A stretch of 64,000 nucleotides of DNA from Nesterenkonia sphaerica (GCF_005771565.1 NZ_VAWA01000003.1:186001-250000), one strand, 5' to 3'. Counted from the first letter of the stretch, positions 51,686 to 60,938 are shown. A program made the numbers and translations. The notes: generated from the letters alone by a model not told the origin.

Positions 51686-52714
51686 TCAAGAATGCACCTC
51701 GGTCTCGTCTCGTTCCCATGCCTCTGGATTCAGCAGGTGCTTCGGTCGCCTACCCTGTGCCACGTCAATGACCGCTTCGAAGACACTCTTTGTGACATCT
51801 TCTGCGAAGTCGGCTGTCCAACAGAGGGAGTGCGGTGTCAGCACGACGTTCTTCATTCCTAACAGCGGATCCCCCGGGTCCACCGGTTCGGGATCAAAAA
51901 CGTCAAGCGCGGCGCCTGCGATCGTCTCGTCCTGGAGCGCGTTGCGCAGAGCCGCCTGGTCAACCAAACCACCCCGACCGATATTGATCAGAAAGGAGGT
52001 TGGTTTCATCCTGGACAAGAATTTTGCATCCACCATGTGCCGGGAGTCTGCGGTCAACGCCGCGGTCAATACTAGGAAATCAGACCGCTCGGCCAATTCT
52101 CCCGGGGACACAAGTGGGACTCCGAGCCGGTCGGCCTCAGCGTTACGTCCTGAACGGTTGGTTCCTATGACGTTGAGCCCCAACGGTTGTGCGAGTTCCG
52201 CCAATTCTGCGCCGACATTGCCAAATCCCAGGATCCCTAGGGTCTGGTCACGGACTCCCCGTCCACGGAAGCCGCCACGCTCACGCCACCGGCCCTCAAC
52301 TGTGATCCGGTGCTTGTTCAGGAGGTTGTGACTGAGTGCCAACAACAGGGTCAGACCCGCGAGGGCCAGTGGCCGGCGAATGGCCTCCGGCGTGTTAGTC
52401 GCCACCACGCCGTATGCGGTGCACGCATCCAGGTCAATTGACTCATGGCCTGCACCGAATCTGGCGATATGCCGAAGGTCAGGGCACGCCCGAAGTTCGG
52501 TTTCCCGGAAGGGTGCGTGGCTGAACGAGATGACCGATCCTACCGTGCCCACCTCATCAAGATATGTGGGCTCCTGGGGCCTCGGAAGGATAACCGGCTC
52601 CAGTCCAGCCGCAGTGAGTCGTTCAAGCCCAAGATTTCCATGAAGCCACGTGCCATCCGGCGCAAATCCATCCCCGGTCAGACCCACCCGCTGTTCAATC
52701 GGATTCGCCCTCAT
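51686..52714 (-). CDS. D-isomer-specific 2-hydroxyacid dehydrogenase
   Basis: 342 aa. NAD-binding LGILGFGNVGAELAELA, the substrate Arg in INIGRGGLVDQAAL, Glu in DVFDPEPVDPGDPL and the catalytic His in LTPHSLCW are visible. In sugar-acid pathways these enzymes interconvert 2-keto and 2-hydroxy acids. GGAGG five bases before the ATG at 52714. The start lies one base after the tctA stop, so it is transcribed and probably translated with the transporter. Confidence 0.88.
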   Translation of the reverse strand: MRANPIEQRVGLTGDGFAPDGTWLHGNLGLERLTAAGLEPVILPRPQEPTYLDEVGTVGSVISFSHAPFRETELRACPDLRHIARFGAGHESIDLDACTAYGVVATNTPEAIRRPLALAGLTLLLALSHNLLNKHRITVEGRWRERGGFRGRGVRDQTLGILGFGNVGAELAELAQPLGLNVIGTNRSGRNAEADRLGVPLVSPGELAERSDFLVLTAALTADSRHMVDAKFLSRMKPTSFLINIGRGGLVDQAALRNALQDETIAGAALDVFDPEPVDPGDPLLGMKNVVLTPHSLCWTADFAEDVTKSVFEAVIDVAQGRRPKHLLNPEAWERDETEVHS

Positions 52715-52715
52715 C

Positions 52716-54251
52716 TCAACCTCCAGACCTCGTGCTGTTATTGGCGTTCTTCCGCTGACGTGCTCTCCGAATAACCTTCTGCAGCCCGGGCGCGAATAAG
52801 AGAAGCACGACAAGCACGATCAGCACCGCGGATATAGGCCGTGTGAAGAACAAGGTGAGATCCCAATTGGTCGCCATCACGCTCCGCATGAAATTCTGCT
52901 CGACGAGCGGCCCAAGCACGATGCCCAGCACGACAGGAGCCAGGGGGACCCGCGCTCTCTCCAAACCGAATCCGAGGATTCCCATGCCAAGCATGATCAG
53001 GATTTCGACGTGACTGTTGTTGATCGCGAACGCGCCCACGATCGCGATTCCTACAATGCAGGCCATCAGTGCCGGCCGCGGCACCCGAAGCACGTAGGAG
53101 CTGCTTCGAATGAGCAAGTAACCAAGGGGTAGGAGCAGCAGATTCGCAATAATAAATATGATGTAAATGGAGTACAGCGTGTCAGTCTGCGTCGTGAAGA
53201 GGTCGGGCCCGGGAGTAATACCCTTGACCAGCAGTACCCCTATCAGGATCGCTGTAATGGTGTCGCCGGGAATTCCGAACGCCAAGGTCGGAACATACGC
53301 CCCGCCAAGGCCCGCGTTGTTAGCGCTCGACGCACCAATAATGGGCTCTACATGGCCCTTGCCCCGACCGAATTGATGGGATCGCTTGGAGGTGTTCTTC
53401 GTCACCGCGTAGGAGATCCAGGCGGCAATGTCTGAGCCGGCGCCAGGCAGGACTCCCACGGAGCCACCCACTGCAGCTCCGGAAGCTACACGGTTTTTGT
53501 ACCGCCAAATGTTTGAAAAAACGTCCTTGACTACGCCCTGTTTCCCTCGCAGCGTCTGGGCGCCCATGTTCGGCGTAGGCGGTGCCAGTACATTGCGCAG
53601 TACTTCGGAAAGGCCAAACAAGCCGATCATCGCCGGAATGAAGTCGATTCCGCGGTACAGTTCGCCGCTGCCGAACGTGAAGCGAGGGTAGCCCATTGTC
53701 ACGTCCAAGCCCACAGTGGACAGCAGCAGTCCGATCATCAGGGCAATCGCGCCCTTCAGTTGTGAACCGCGGGAGATGATGACTGCGGCTGTGAGGCCCA
53801 GTACCGCCACCCAGAAGTATTCAAAGGACGTAAACTGCAGCGCGAATGCCCCGACTATCGGTGCGAGGAAGATCAGGACGACGGCTCCGAAAAGTCCTCC
53901 GAGTACGGAGCCCACCAATGAGACGCCCAACGCCAATTGGCCTTTGCCCGAGCGTGTGAGCCGATACGCATCCTCGGTGTATGCGGCACTTGAGGGTGTT
54001 CCGGGCATCCTCAGCAGTGCGCTCGGAACGTCCCCGGCAAAGATCGCCATCGCGGACATCGTGATGATTGCCGCAACAGCCGGGACAGGGTCGAGGAAGA
54101 ACGTGAAGGGAATGAGCAGGGCTGCGGCCAGGGTCGCGGTCATTCCTGGAAGTGCGCCCAGGAACAGGCCGAACACCCCGGCGAGCACCATCACCATAAT
54201 GGTTTCCGGTGTCGCGACCATCTCCAGGCCCGCTGACAGATCTTGGATCAT
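52716..54251 (-). CDS. tctA: Tripartite tricarboxylate transporter, large permease TctA
   Basis: 511 aa with about twelve helices. The TctA repeats are evident (GVFGLFLGALPGMTATLAAA; GVLPGAGSDIAAWISYAVTK; GTPSSAAYTEDAYRLTRSGK; AFGIPGDTITAILIG). It works with the small permease TctB and the binding protein TctC to import carboxylates by secondary transport. It begins 4 bases after tctB. The downstream genes suggest a sugar-acid substrate and not citrate. Confidence 0.94.
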   Translation of the reverse strand: MIQDLSAGLEMVATPETIMVMVLAGVFGLFLGALPGMTATLAAALLIPFTFFLDPVPAVAAIITMSAMAIFAGDVPSALLRMPGTPSSAAYTEDAYRLTRSGKGQLALGVSLVGSVLGGLFGAVVLIFLAPIVGAFALQFTSFEYFWVAVLGLTAAVIISRGSQLKGAIALMIGLLLSTVGLDVTMGYPRFTFGSGELYRGIDFIPAMIGLFGLSEVLRNVLAPPTPNMGAQTLRGKQGVVKDVFSNIWRYKNRVASGAAVGGSVGVLPGAGSDIAAWISYAVTKNTSKRSHQFGRGKGHVEPIIGASSANNAGLGGAYVPTLAFGIPGDTITAILIGVLLVKGITPGPDLFTTQTDTLYSIYIIFIIANLLLLPLGYLLIRSSSYVLRVPRPALMACIVGIAIVGAFAINNSHVEILIMLGMGILGFGLERARVPLAPVVLGIVLGPLVEQNFMRSVMATNWDLTLFFTRPISAVLIVLVVLLLFAPGLQKVIRRARQRKNANNSTRSGG

Positions 54252-54255
54252 CGCG

Positions 54256-54867
54256 CTAGAAGAGAGGTCCGTCGGGCAGTTGCACCAGCAGCAAGCGTTC
54301 AAAGACCATGTAGAGCGTCAAGGTGGCCCCCGCTGCAATGGTCACTGCGAAGAGCTTTCTGCTGCCAAGTGTCAACAGTATGACCAGCAGCGCAACGAAC
54401 ATTGTGATGAGGAATCCCAGTGTCTCTGCAGCCAAGACATAGAACAGGATCGCCCCCAAGACCACAAGCACATGGGTCCACCGCGACTTTGGCGTCGCCT
54501 CCATCTCGCGGCCAGCCGCCGCCGAACTGTCTTCATCCTCGCCGCCCAGCTCGGCGGGGGTCACTGCCCCCTCCGACGGAGGCGTACTGGGCGCCGTTCC
54601 TGAGCTGGAGTGGGTTGCCTGACGTTTCTTGAACAGAGAAGTAGCCACGAGGAGTATGCCGAAGAGCGCTGAGAATCCGCCGATCATGCCTGGAAATAAC
54701 CCGGGACCGGGCCGGCCGGTACCCAATGTCGGCATGGGCAGAGAGGCCACAATGACGACTACGCCGCCAGCAATCGCACCGATCCCGACTACCAGGTTGC
54801 TCAGCAGGCCTTCGGGGGCCGCAGCAGGCGTCGGCTCTGCCGTGGGCTGATGGTCGTCGTTTCTCAC
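54256..54867 (-). CDS. tctB: Tripartite tricarboxylate transporter, small permease TctB
   Basis: 203 aa. Four hydrophobic helices in two pairs (LVVGIGAIAGGVVVIVASLP, GPGLFPGMIGGFSALFGILL, WTHVLVVLGAILFYVLAAET, LFAVTIAAGATLTLYMVFER) separated by an acidic cytoplasmic loop of about 50 residues that is longer than usual. The GTG start overlaps the tctC stop as GTGA. Confidence 0.9.
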   Translation of the reverse strand: MRNDDHQPTAEPTPAAAPEGLLSNLVVGIGAIAGGVVVIVASLPMPTLGTGRPGPGLFPGMIGGFSALFGILLVATSLFKKRQATHSSSGTAPSTPPSEGAVTPAELGGEDEDSSAAAGREMEATPKSRWTHVLVVLGAILFYVLAAETLGFLITMFVALLVILLTLGSRKLFAVTIAAGATLTLYMVFERLLLVQLPDGPLF

Positions 54868-55928
54868 TCGGCCAGTCCTGCCTCCTCCATCAGGACGCCT
54901 TTCTCTTCGTCGTCCTCAAGCATGAGTGCGGTGAATTCCTCCGAATCGGCGTACGCCACACCGAGTCCGCTGTCGGCCATGAACTCCGCGTACTCTTCCG
55001 AGTTGACGACATTTTCTATGTGGCACTCGAGTTCCGCGACAACGTCCTCGTCCATATCAGCTGGTCCAGCGATGCCGCGCCACACGCCCACACCTGCGTC
55101 AAGCCCGGTCTCTTCCTCAAGGGTCGGCACGTCAGGGAAATTCGGGTCACTCTCGGTCCCCATCACAGCCAGTGGCCGTACGTCACCGGACTCGATCATT
55201 GTTAAGTTCTCTCCGAGCGAGGAGGTCGTGACATCAACGCCGCCGGCGACCAGCTCTTGTAACGCAGGTGCGGCCCCGTCAGAGGGCACGAAGTTCACCG
55301 CGTCGGGTTCCAGGCCTGCTTCCAGCAACATGTCAATCAGGGCCAGGTGCCAGATTCCGCCTTGACCCGTCCCTGATCCGACGACGTCGCCTGGATTGGC
55401 TTCGATGTAGTCCAGCAGCTCCTGAGCGGTCTCCCACTCGGCGTCGTCGGCGACAGTGATCCCCGCTGGATCCTCATTGATCTGCGCGATCCCGGTGAGA
55501 TCCTCGGAGGTGAGCTCCGTCAGACCCTGCCAGTGCATCATGCCGATCTCGACAGTCACCAGACCAATGGTCTGGCCGTCGGGCGAAGCATCGGCCATAG
55601 CCTGATGCCCTACGACTCCGCTCCCCCCGTCCCGGTTGACGACATTGACTTGGGTTCCCAGTTCATTGGAGAGCTGGTCGGCCACTAACCGGGCCACGCT
55701 GTCGGTGCCACCGCCGGCGGCCCAGGGCACGATTATTTCGACCGGACCGCTGGGATAGTCAGGAGCGAAGTCACAGCCATTTGCGTCTTCGCCTCCGGCC
55801 TCGGCGTCCCCACCGCCGTTACAGGCGGTCAGGAATAAACCTGCCGCGCTCACAGCCGCCAGCAACGTCTTGGACCGGCTGGAGGTGGATGTGCTGGGTG
55901 TACGCGAGTGCATTGCAGTGGCCGACAT
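54864..55928 (-). CDS. tctC: Tripartite tricarboxylate transporter, substrate-binding lipoprotein TctC
   Basis: 354 aa. A lipoprotein signal (AAGLFLTACNG) anchors the Bug/TctC binding protein: YPSGPVEIIVPWAAGGGTDS is the classic opening, followed by NRDGGSGVVG, the ligand loop GSGTGQGGIW and VRPLAVMGTESDP. GGGGAGAG six bases before the ATG at 55928 sets the start. It is the first gene of the seven-gene operon, divergent from a LysR regulator. Confidence 0.93.
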   Translation of the reverse strand: MSATAMHSRTPSTSTSSRSKTLLAAVSAAGLFLTACNGGGDAEAGGEDANGCDFAPDYPSGPVEIIVPWAAGGGTDSVARLVADQLSNELGTQVNVVNRDGGSGVVGHQAMADASPDGQTIGLVTVEIGMMHWQGLTELTSEDLTGIAQINEDPAGITVADDAEWETAQELLDYIEANPGDVVGSGTGQGGIWHLALIDMLLEAGLEPDAVNFVPSDGAAPALQELVAGGVDVTTSSLGENLTMIESGDVRPLAVMGTESDPNFPDVPTLEEETGLDAGVGVWRGIAGPADMDEDVVAELECHIENVVNSEEYAEFMADSGLGVAYADSEEFTALMLEDDEEKGVLMEEAGLAE

Positions 55929-56052
55929 CGAAACTCTCCCCTTGGTAAGTGTGTCCCAGATCACGAGTACTTCCAGACTGCGAGGGCACCAAGGTCAAGT
56001 CAATACTTCTTTAAGTGCATTCATCGACTACCTATATCCTGAAAGTCAGATA

Positions 56053-57015
56053 ATGGTGATTCTGCATCGCGGATGGAGTGACGTGCGCTGGATTGACCAG
56101 AACGATTGGCTGAAGACTTTCGTCGCGGTGGCTGATCATGGCAGTTTTGTCCGCGCGAGCGCGGCCATTCACCGCTCACAGTCCCGAGTGAGCGCACATA
56201 TCGCGGCACTGGAACAAGCCCTGGGTGCCACACTGTTCGACCGTCGGCACCGCCCCGTGCAGCTGACCGACGCCGGTGAAGCCTTATTGCCGTTCGCCCG
56301 GGAGATCCTCGCTACTGTGGAGCAAGCTGTGACGGAAGTCGACTCGCTCTCCGGGGTGCGGCGCGGCAGAGTAGCCCTCGGAGCACACCCCAGCATCAGC
56401 GCTGGTTTCCTGCCCCATGTCTTGAGTGGCCTCGTCGCGGACTATCCGCAGGTGCAGGTGGAGCTCTCAGAGCACACCACGGTGGGTCTTGGGGAGTCCC
56501 TGGGCAACGGCAGCTTGCATCTTGCAGTTCGATCAGTATCGTCCGCACCGCCGACTGAATCATTGACGAATGAAGTCCTGTGGCGTGAGCCATACTGTGC
56601 AGTTGTTCCTGCGGGGCACCCTCTGACCACACACACGCCACCGTTGACCCCCCAGGCCCTAGTGGATAAGCAGCTTATCCTCATCGGGCGGCCCGGCCAA
56701 GGTGTGGACCCTGACACCCAAGCAGTGGTTCAAAGGTGGGGGCTGCCCGGGCTGCATCCCAGCTGGCAGACTGAGCAGCCGCAGACTTTGGCGAACCTGG
56801 TCAAGGTAGGCCTCGGCGTCGGTGTCATCAATGCCTTCGCGATGGAAGTCGTGGACGCATCCGGGCTTGCGGTCATCCAGGTTGGGGAAATAGCTGATGG
56901 TCGAGTCGTCGGCCTGTCTTACGATCCTGACAGGTACATGTCCTCCGCCAGTCAGGCTGTACGGCATGCGATCCTCAGTGCCCCCCGCCCAGCCAGCACG
57001 TATCCTCCCACGTGA
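56053..57015 (+). CDS. LysR-family regulator of the sugar-acid operon
   Basis: 320 aa. LysR helix-turn-helix (WLKTFVAVADHGSFVRASAA, IHRSQSRVSAHIAALEQALG) and a full effector domain. It is divergent from tctC with about 125 bp between them, the classic layout for a LysR activator of a transport/catabolic operon. An ACTT-CTTT-AAGT palindrome at 56005-56016 could be part of its binding site. A GTG at 56080 is an alternative start. The gap after it (57016-57173) shows nothing clear. Confidence 0.87.
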   Translation: MVILHRGWSDVRWIDQNDWLKTFVAVADHGSFVRASAAIHRSQSRVSAHIAALEQALGATLFDRRHRPVQLTDAGEALLPFAREILATVEQAVTEVDSLSGVRRGRVALGAHPSISAGFLPHVLSGLVADYPQVQVELSEHTTVGLGESLGNGSLHLAVRSVSSAPPTESLTNEVLWREPYCAVVPAGHPLTTHTPPLTPQALVDKQLILIGRPGQGVDPDTQAVVQRWGLPGLHPSWQTEQPQTLANLVKVGLGVGVINAFAMEVVDASGLAVIQVGEIADGRVVGLSYDPDRYMSSASQAVRHAILSAPRPASTYPPT

Positions 57016-57173
57016 TCGCCTCCGCGGCGCCTCAGCGCCCGAATGTTCTTGAGCCTCTGGAATGGGGCTACTGACTCCATCGTCATGACGGCCGATGGCT
57101 AGTCTCTCTTCGGCCGACTCCGCTAGTGTGGGGAGAGCTTTCCCGTTTCTGCCTCACCTCAAGGAGTTGCACC

Positions 57174-57446
57174 ATGGACAAAATGATGGAAAAGGGCCTG
57201 ACTGTTGCGATTTCGCTGGGCGCCGGTTTCGTGGCTTCCAAGGTATTCGACTTTGCCTGGGAGCAGGTCACCGGTGAGAAGCCACCCAAGAATGAGGAGA
57301 TCGACGCCGTAGACATTAAACGAGCCCTGGTCTTCGGGATCACGTCAGCGGCTGTCAGCGCCGCAGTGCAGGTGCTCTCCCAGCGTGGTGCACACGCAGG
57401 GGTGCGCAAGCTCAGCAAGTCCTACGGGTCAAAGTCCGAGGTCTGA
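57174..57446 (+). CDS. DUF4235 family membrane protein
   Basis: 90 aa. Two hydrophobic segments (TVAISLGAGFVASKVFDFAW and ALVFGITSAAVSAAVQVL) linked by a charged turn containing GEKPPKNEE, as in the actinobacterial DUF4235 family. Function unknown. AAGGAG seven bases before the ATG is strong. It converges on the small protein gene at 57456. Confidence 0.87.
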   Translation: MDKMMEKGLTVAISLGAGFVASKVFDFAWEQVTGEKPPKNEEIDAVDIKRALVFGITSAAVSAAVQVLSQRGAHAGVRKLSKSYGSKSEV

Positions 57447-57455
57447 GGTCCGAAG

Positions 57456-57626
57456 TCAGGGCGACTTTTTCCCATCCCGGCCTATCAGATAGGCCAGACT
57501 GATGCCGGAGAGTACGGCCCCGCCGAAGGCAAAGGCGGCAGCCACGGCGGGATCCCCGGCGATCGCGATGATACCGGCCACGGTCGCGAGAATGGCGATG
57601 ACGCCGAATGCCAGTTTCAGAATCAT
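57456..57626 (-). CDS. Small two-helix membrane protein at the end of the mrp operon
   Basis: 56 aa, read directly from the sequence. Two hydrophobic helices (MILKLAFGVIAILATVAGII; AAAFAFGGAVLSGISLAYLI) are followed by a charged GRDGKKSP tail. It begins 9 bases after the mrpG stop, in the arrangement TAA-GGTGGAGGC-ATG, with a strong ribosome-binding site, so it is probably the last gene of the antiporter operon. I do not recognise a family. A 17-bp near-perfect palindrome (57479-57495) is inside the coding region. Confidence 0.7.
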   Translation of the reverse strand: MILKLAFGVIAILATVAGIIAIAGDPAVAAAFAFGGAVLSGISLAYLIGRDGKKSP

Positions 57627-57635
57627 GCCTCCACC

Positions 57636-58022
57636 TTAGTCGTCTTTGACTTCCCGGCGCACCCCGCGCTGGCGGGAGAGCCGGTCCACTGCGGTGGCCA
57701 GTTCGTCCTCCGCCAGCAGGTCAGCTCGCATATGCTTGGTCCGGTAGCCTGCCCGCCCCACCACGTGGGCGCTTACCGGGGCGGTGAGAATCATCAGGCC
57801 CCAGGCCAGCAGTGCGATGACCACCCAGGGCCAGGAGCGCCACATGAGCGCGGCTGCGAGCACCAGCATCAGCAGCCCCAGCACCTGCGGCTTGGTGGCC
57901 GCATGCATCCGGGAATGCAGATCTGGGAACCGGACCAGGCCGAGACCGGCGGCCAGAGACATCAGCCCCCCGATCACCATGAACAGTGCAGCAATGCCGT
58001 CCAGTATGGAATCGATTGTCAT
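57636..58022 (-). CDS. mrpG: Na+/H+ antiporter subunit MrpG
   Basis: 128 aa. Three helices (LFMVIGGLMSLAAGLGLVRF, VLGLLMLVLAAALM, WVVIALLAWGLMILTAPVSA) with the family RFPDLHSRMHAATKPQ signature. Small subunit of the multi-protein cation/proton antiporter. The ATG overlaps the mrpF stop (ATGA). Confidence 0.93.
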   Translation of the reverse strand: MTIDSILDGIAALFMVIGGLMSLAAGLGLVRFPDLHSRMHAATKPQVLGLLMLVLAAALMWRSWPWVVIALLAWGLMILTAPVSAHVVGRAGYRTKHMRADLLAEDELATAVDRLSRQRGVRREVKDD

Positions 58023-58561
58023 CGGGGGTCTCCTGGTTCGGGACGCTCTTCGGCTCCGGGGTCAGAGTCCTTGTCCGGCTGCACTTCCGCAGGGCGGTCT
58101 CTTTTCCTTGACGGCACAAATCCCGAACGTGCCAGTGCGGCAAACCAGGAGGTGGACTCATCGTTGATGAGCGTGCCTCCATGGGGCTGGGCCCCGGCGC
58201 CTAATGGTGATTCGGGGGTCTCCGGTTCGGAAGCCGGTGCGCCCGCGAGCGTTTCGGCCTCCACTTGCGCGCGGCGGGCGCGATCCTGCGCGTCCGGCTG
58301 CCGGACTGCCACGTAACGGGCGATCGCGACCGCACCGAGGAAACCGATCACTGCGGTGACCAGCACGAACAGGATGTAGTCCGTGGACCCGTGGTAGGCC
58401 ATTTCCACCAGCATCACAGAGCCGACGATGATCAAGATGACGTCGACGCTGATCACTCGGTCCAGCACCGAGGGCCCCTTGTAGACCCGGTACACCGCAC
58501 AGAGCACCCCTAGGGCCAGCAGGAACTGGGTGAGCCAATAGGCTGTGTCAAGCAGAGTCAC
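58019..58561 (-). CDS. mrpF: Na+/H+ antiporter subunit MrpF with long C-terminal tail
   Basis: 180 aa. The first 90 residues are a normal MrpF (AYWLTQFLLALGVLCAVYRV, GPSVLDRVISVDVILIIVGS, DYILFVLVTAVIGFLGAVAI); the other 90 form a hydrophilic, Pro/Glu/Asp/Arg-rich cytoplasmic tail that is unusual for the family. GTG start overlaps the mrpE stop as GTGA. Confidence 0.92.
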   Translation of the reverse strand: MTLLDTAYWLTQFLLALGVLCAVYRVYKGPSVLDRVISVDVILIIVGSVMLVEMAYHGSTDYILFVLVTAVIGFLGAVAIARYVAVRQPDAQDRARRAQVEAETLAGAPASEPETPESPLGAGAQPHGGTLINDESTSWFAALARSGFVPSRKRDRPAEVQPDKDSDPGAEERPEPGDPR

Positions 58562-59190
58562 CGTGCCTCCTGAGTGTCCGGAGTGTCCTTGGGTGCGGTA
58601 ACGGGGGTGTCGCGTTGGGCTTTGGAGAGTCCGGCCACGCGGCCCAGCCGAGCCTCGGCGCGCACCACTGCCAGGTCGGACCGACTCCCCAGCGTCCGAA
58701 TCAGCAGCGCCTCAGTCCGGAGGGCGTCCTGGCGGATCTTCTCCGCCGCGTGGTCATCTGTGACGTTCAGCGCGTGGAGATACAAGGTGGCGGTGGTGCG
58801 GTCCACATCAAGTACCAAGGACCCGGGCACCAGCGCCAAGGCATGGCCGGTGAGCGTGATCAGGAAGTCGTCATGGCTGCGCAATTGGATCGCGATCACG
58901 GAGTTCCGGATCCGCGGACCCTTCACCACCGCCAACCAGGACACCTGAAAGCTCGCCAGCACCATCTTGGTCATGAAGCGCAACAGGAAGAGCAGCCCCC
59001 AGAAGGGGTTGACCCGGCCGGTGCCCCGGAGGGGAGGCAGGTAGAACACGCGCACGATGATGGTGCCGTAGACCACGCCGATCAGGAAGGTTCCTACGTC
59101 GAAGCTCTGCCACAGCGCCATCCAGAAAAGACCGAGGAAGAGGATCAGCGGCAGCTCCACCAGCAGCGGAGTCTTGGGCCGGCGCATCAT
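58558..59190 (-). CDS. mrpE: Na+/H+ antiporter subunit MrpE
   Basis: 210 aa. Two to three N-terminal helices (LPLILFLGLFWMALW; FDVGTFLIGVVYGTIIVRVF) and a cytoplasmic domain with the MrpE motif TLTGHALALVPGSLVLDVD. The C-terminus has about 30 extra polar residues. The ATG overlaps the mrpD stop as ATGA. Confidence 0.93.
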   Translation of the reverse strand: MMRRPKTPLLVELPLILFLGLFWMALWQSFDVGTFLIGVVYGTIIVRVFYLPPLRGTGRVNPFWGLLFLLRFMTKMVLASFQVSWLAVVKGPRIRNSVIAIQLRSHDDFLITLTGHALALVPGSLVLDVDRTTATLYLHALNVTDDHAAEKIRQDALRTEALLIRTLGSRSDLAVVRAEARLGRVAGLSKAQRDTPVTAPKDTPDTQEAR

Positions 59191-60938
59191 TCATCTCCTC
59201 CCTCAGGCTCCGCCTGCTCCTCCACCTCAACGGTGGCTGAGCCGCGCTCATCGATCTCCACCTCTGGCTGCAGTGAGGTGCGCACCGGAGCGAACTCGGC
59301 CGCCCCGCCGTCGTTGGGCTCCAGATCAACCACATAACCGGTGGTGAAGTCCACCAGTTCCTCCCGCACACCGTCGACCCGTTCCTGTCCCAGCACCGCC
59401 TCCAGGTAGGGGGTGCGTTCGTACATGTCCTGCGCCGCGGCCCGGGAGAAGTTCATCAGCGGCCCTGCGAAGACGGTGAAGGCCAGGGACATCGTGACCA
59501 GCATCGCGGTGGGGGCCACCATGGATGCCGGAAGCAGGCGCTTGTTCGCCGCCCGCGCGTGGACCAGCGACTTCTGCAGCATGATCCGTTCTGGGTCCTC
59601 CACGTCCTCGGCTCGGCGCCAGAAGCCCCGCGCCCAGATCCGGGAGACCGCCAGCAGCGTCAGCAGAGATGTCAGCACCGAGGCGGCCACCAGTGTCCAG
59701 GTGATCCATGTGTTCTCCGCGATGCCGCCCTGCATGATGCCGAGCTTGCCGACGAAGCCGGAGAAAGGTGGAATGCCGGCCAGGTTCATCGCCGGGATGA
59801 AGAACAGCAGGGCAAGCACTGGGGAGATGCGCGCCAGGCCGCCCAGCCGGTCCACGTTGGCGGTTCCGGCACGCCGCTCGATGAGCCCGGTGACCAGGAA
59901 CAGTGTGGTTTGGATGGTGATGTGATGGGCCACGTAGTAGATAGTCGCCGCCATCCCAATGACGCTGCTCAGCGCCAGGCCGAACACCAGATACCCAATG
60001 TGGCTGATCAGCGTGAACGAGAGCATGCGTTTGATGTCAGCCTGCGCCAAGGCCCCTAGGATGCCAACGAGCATGGTCAGTCCGGCCACGATCATCAGCA
60101 CGGTGTTGATCCGCTCCCCCGGGAAGAGCAGCGTCTCGGTGCGGATCATGGCGTAGATGCCCACCTTGGTCAGCAGTCCTGCGAAGACGGCGGTCACCGG
60201 GGCGGGAGCGGTGGGGTAGGAGTCCGGGAGCCAGAACGCCAGGGGGAACACGGCAGCTTTGATGCCGAAAGCCACCAACAGCATGACATGGAGCATCAGC
60301 TGCGTGCCGCGGTCCAATTCACTGAGCTTCAGCGCCAGGTCAGCGAGGTTCACCGTGCCGGCGGCGGCGTACATCAGGCCAATGGTGATCAGGAACAGCA
60401 TGGAGGACAGGATGGAGACCACTACGTAGGTCACACCCGCTCGGATGCGCGCCTCCCCGCCGCCGAGGGTCAGCAGCACGTAGGAGGCGGTGAGGAAGAT
60501 TTCGAACCCGACGTAGAGGTTGAACAGGTCTCCGGCCAGAAACGCGTTGGAAACCCCGGCCACCAGGATCAGATAGGTCGGATAGAAGATCGAGACGGGG
60601 CCGGCGTCGTTCTTCTCCTCCGCAGCGCCCTGGCCCACTGCGTAGAGCAGCACCGCCAGTGTGATGAATGAGGAGACCACCAGCATCAGTGCCGCGAACC
60701 GGTCGATCACCATGGAGATCCCGAACGGGGCCGGCCATCCGGCCAGCTGCACGGCGTGTGCGCCGCCATGCCAGACTTCGGCAAGCAGCACCAGCTCGAG
60801 CAAGACGGTGAGGATGAGCGCCCCGATGGTGATCGCCTTCTGGGTGGCCTGGTTGCGGTAGAACGCGAAGGCGAATGCGGCCCCGAAGAACGGGATCAGC
60901 ACCGCCAGGGGGACGAAATCAACCACCTCGAACTGCAT
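59187..60938 (-). CDS. mrpD: Na+/H+ antiporter subunit MrpD
   Basis: 583 aa, complex-I NuoM/N-like with about fourteen helices. Conserved proton-path Glu and Lys regions are visible: FNLYVGFEIFLTASYVLLTL, GIKAAVFPLAFWLPDSYPTA, FAGLLTKVGIYAMIRTETLL and FFIPAMNLAGIPPFSGFVGK. An acidic cytoplasmic tail of about 60 residues follows the last helix. TGATG overlap with mrpC. Confidence 0.95.
   Translation of the reverse strand: MQFEVVDFVPLAVLIPFFGAAFAFAFYRNQATQKAITIGALILTVLLELVLLAEVWHGGAHAVQLAGWPAPFGISMVIDRFAALMLVVSSFITLAVLLYAVGQGAAEEKNDAGPVSIFYPTYLILVAGVSNAFLAGDLFNLYVGFEIFLTASYVLLTLGGGEARIRAGVTYVVVSILSSMLFLITIGLMYAAAGTVNLADLALKLSELDRGTQLMLHVMLLVAFGIKAAVFPLAFWLPDSYPTAPAPVTAVFAGLLTKVGIYAMIRTETLLFPGERINTVLMIVAGLTMLVGILGALAQADIKRMLSFTLISHIGYLVFGLALSSVIGMAATIYYVAHHITIQTTLFLVTGLIERRAGTANVDRLGGLARISPVLALLFFIPAMNLAGIPPFSGFVGKLGIMQGGIAENTWITWTLVAASVLTSLLTLLAVSRIWARGFWRRAEDVEDPERIMLQKSLVHARAANKRLLPASMVAPTAMLVTMSLAFTVFAGPLMNFSRAAAQDMYERTPYLEAVLGQERVDGVREELVDFTTGYVVDLEPNDGGAAEFAPVRTSLQPEVEIDERGSATVEVEEQAEPEGGDE

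Noticed and set aside
57479-57495. GGCCTATC-A-GATAGGCC palindrome as a terminator for the DUF4235 gene
   Set aside because: It lies inside the small membrane protein gene, is followed by no U-run in either direction, and is explained by its codons; termination there remains possible but unsupported.
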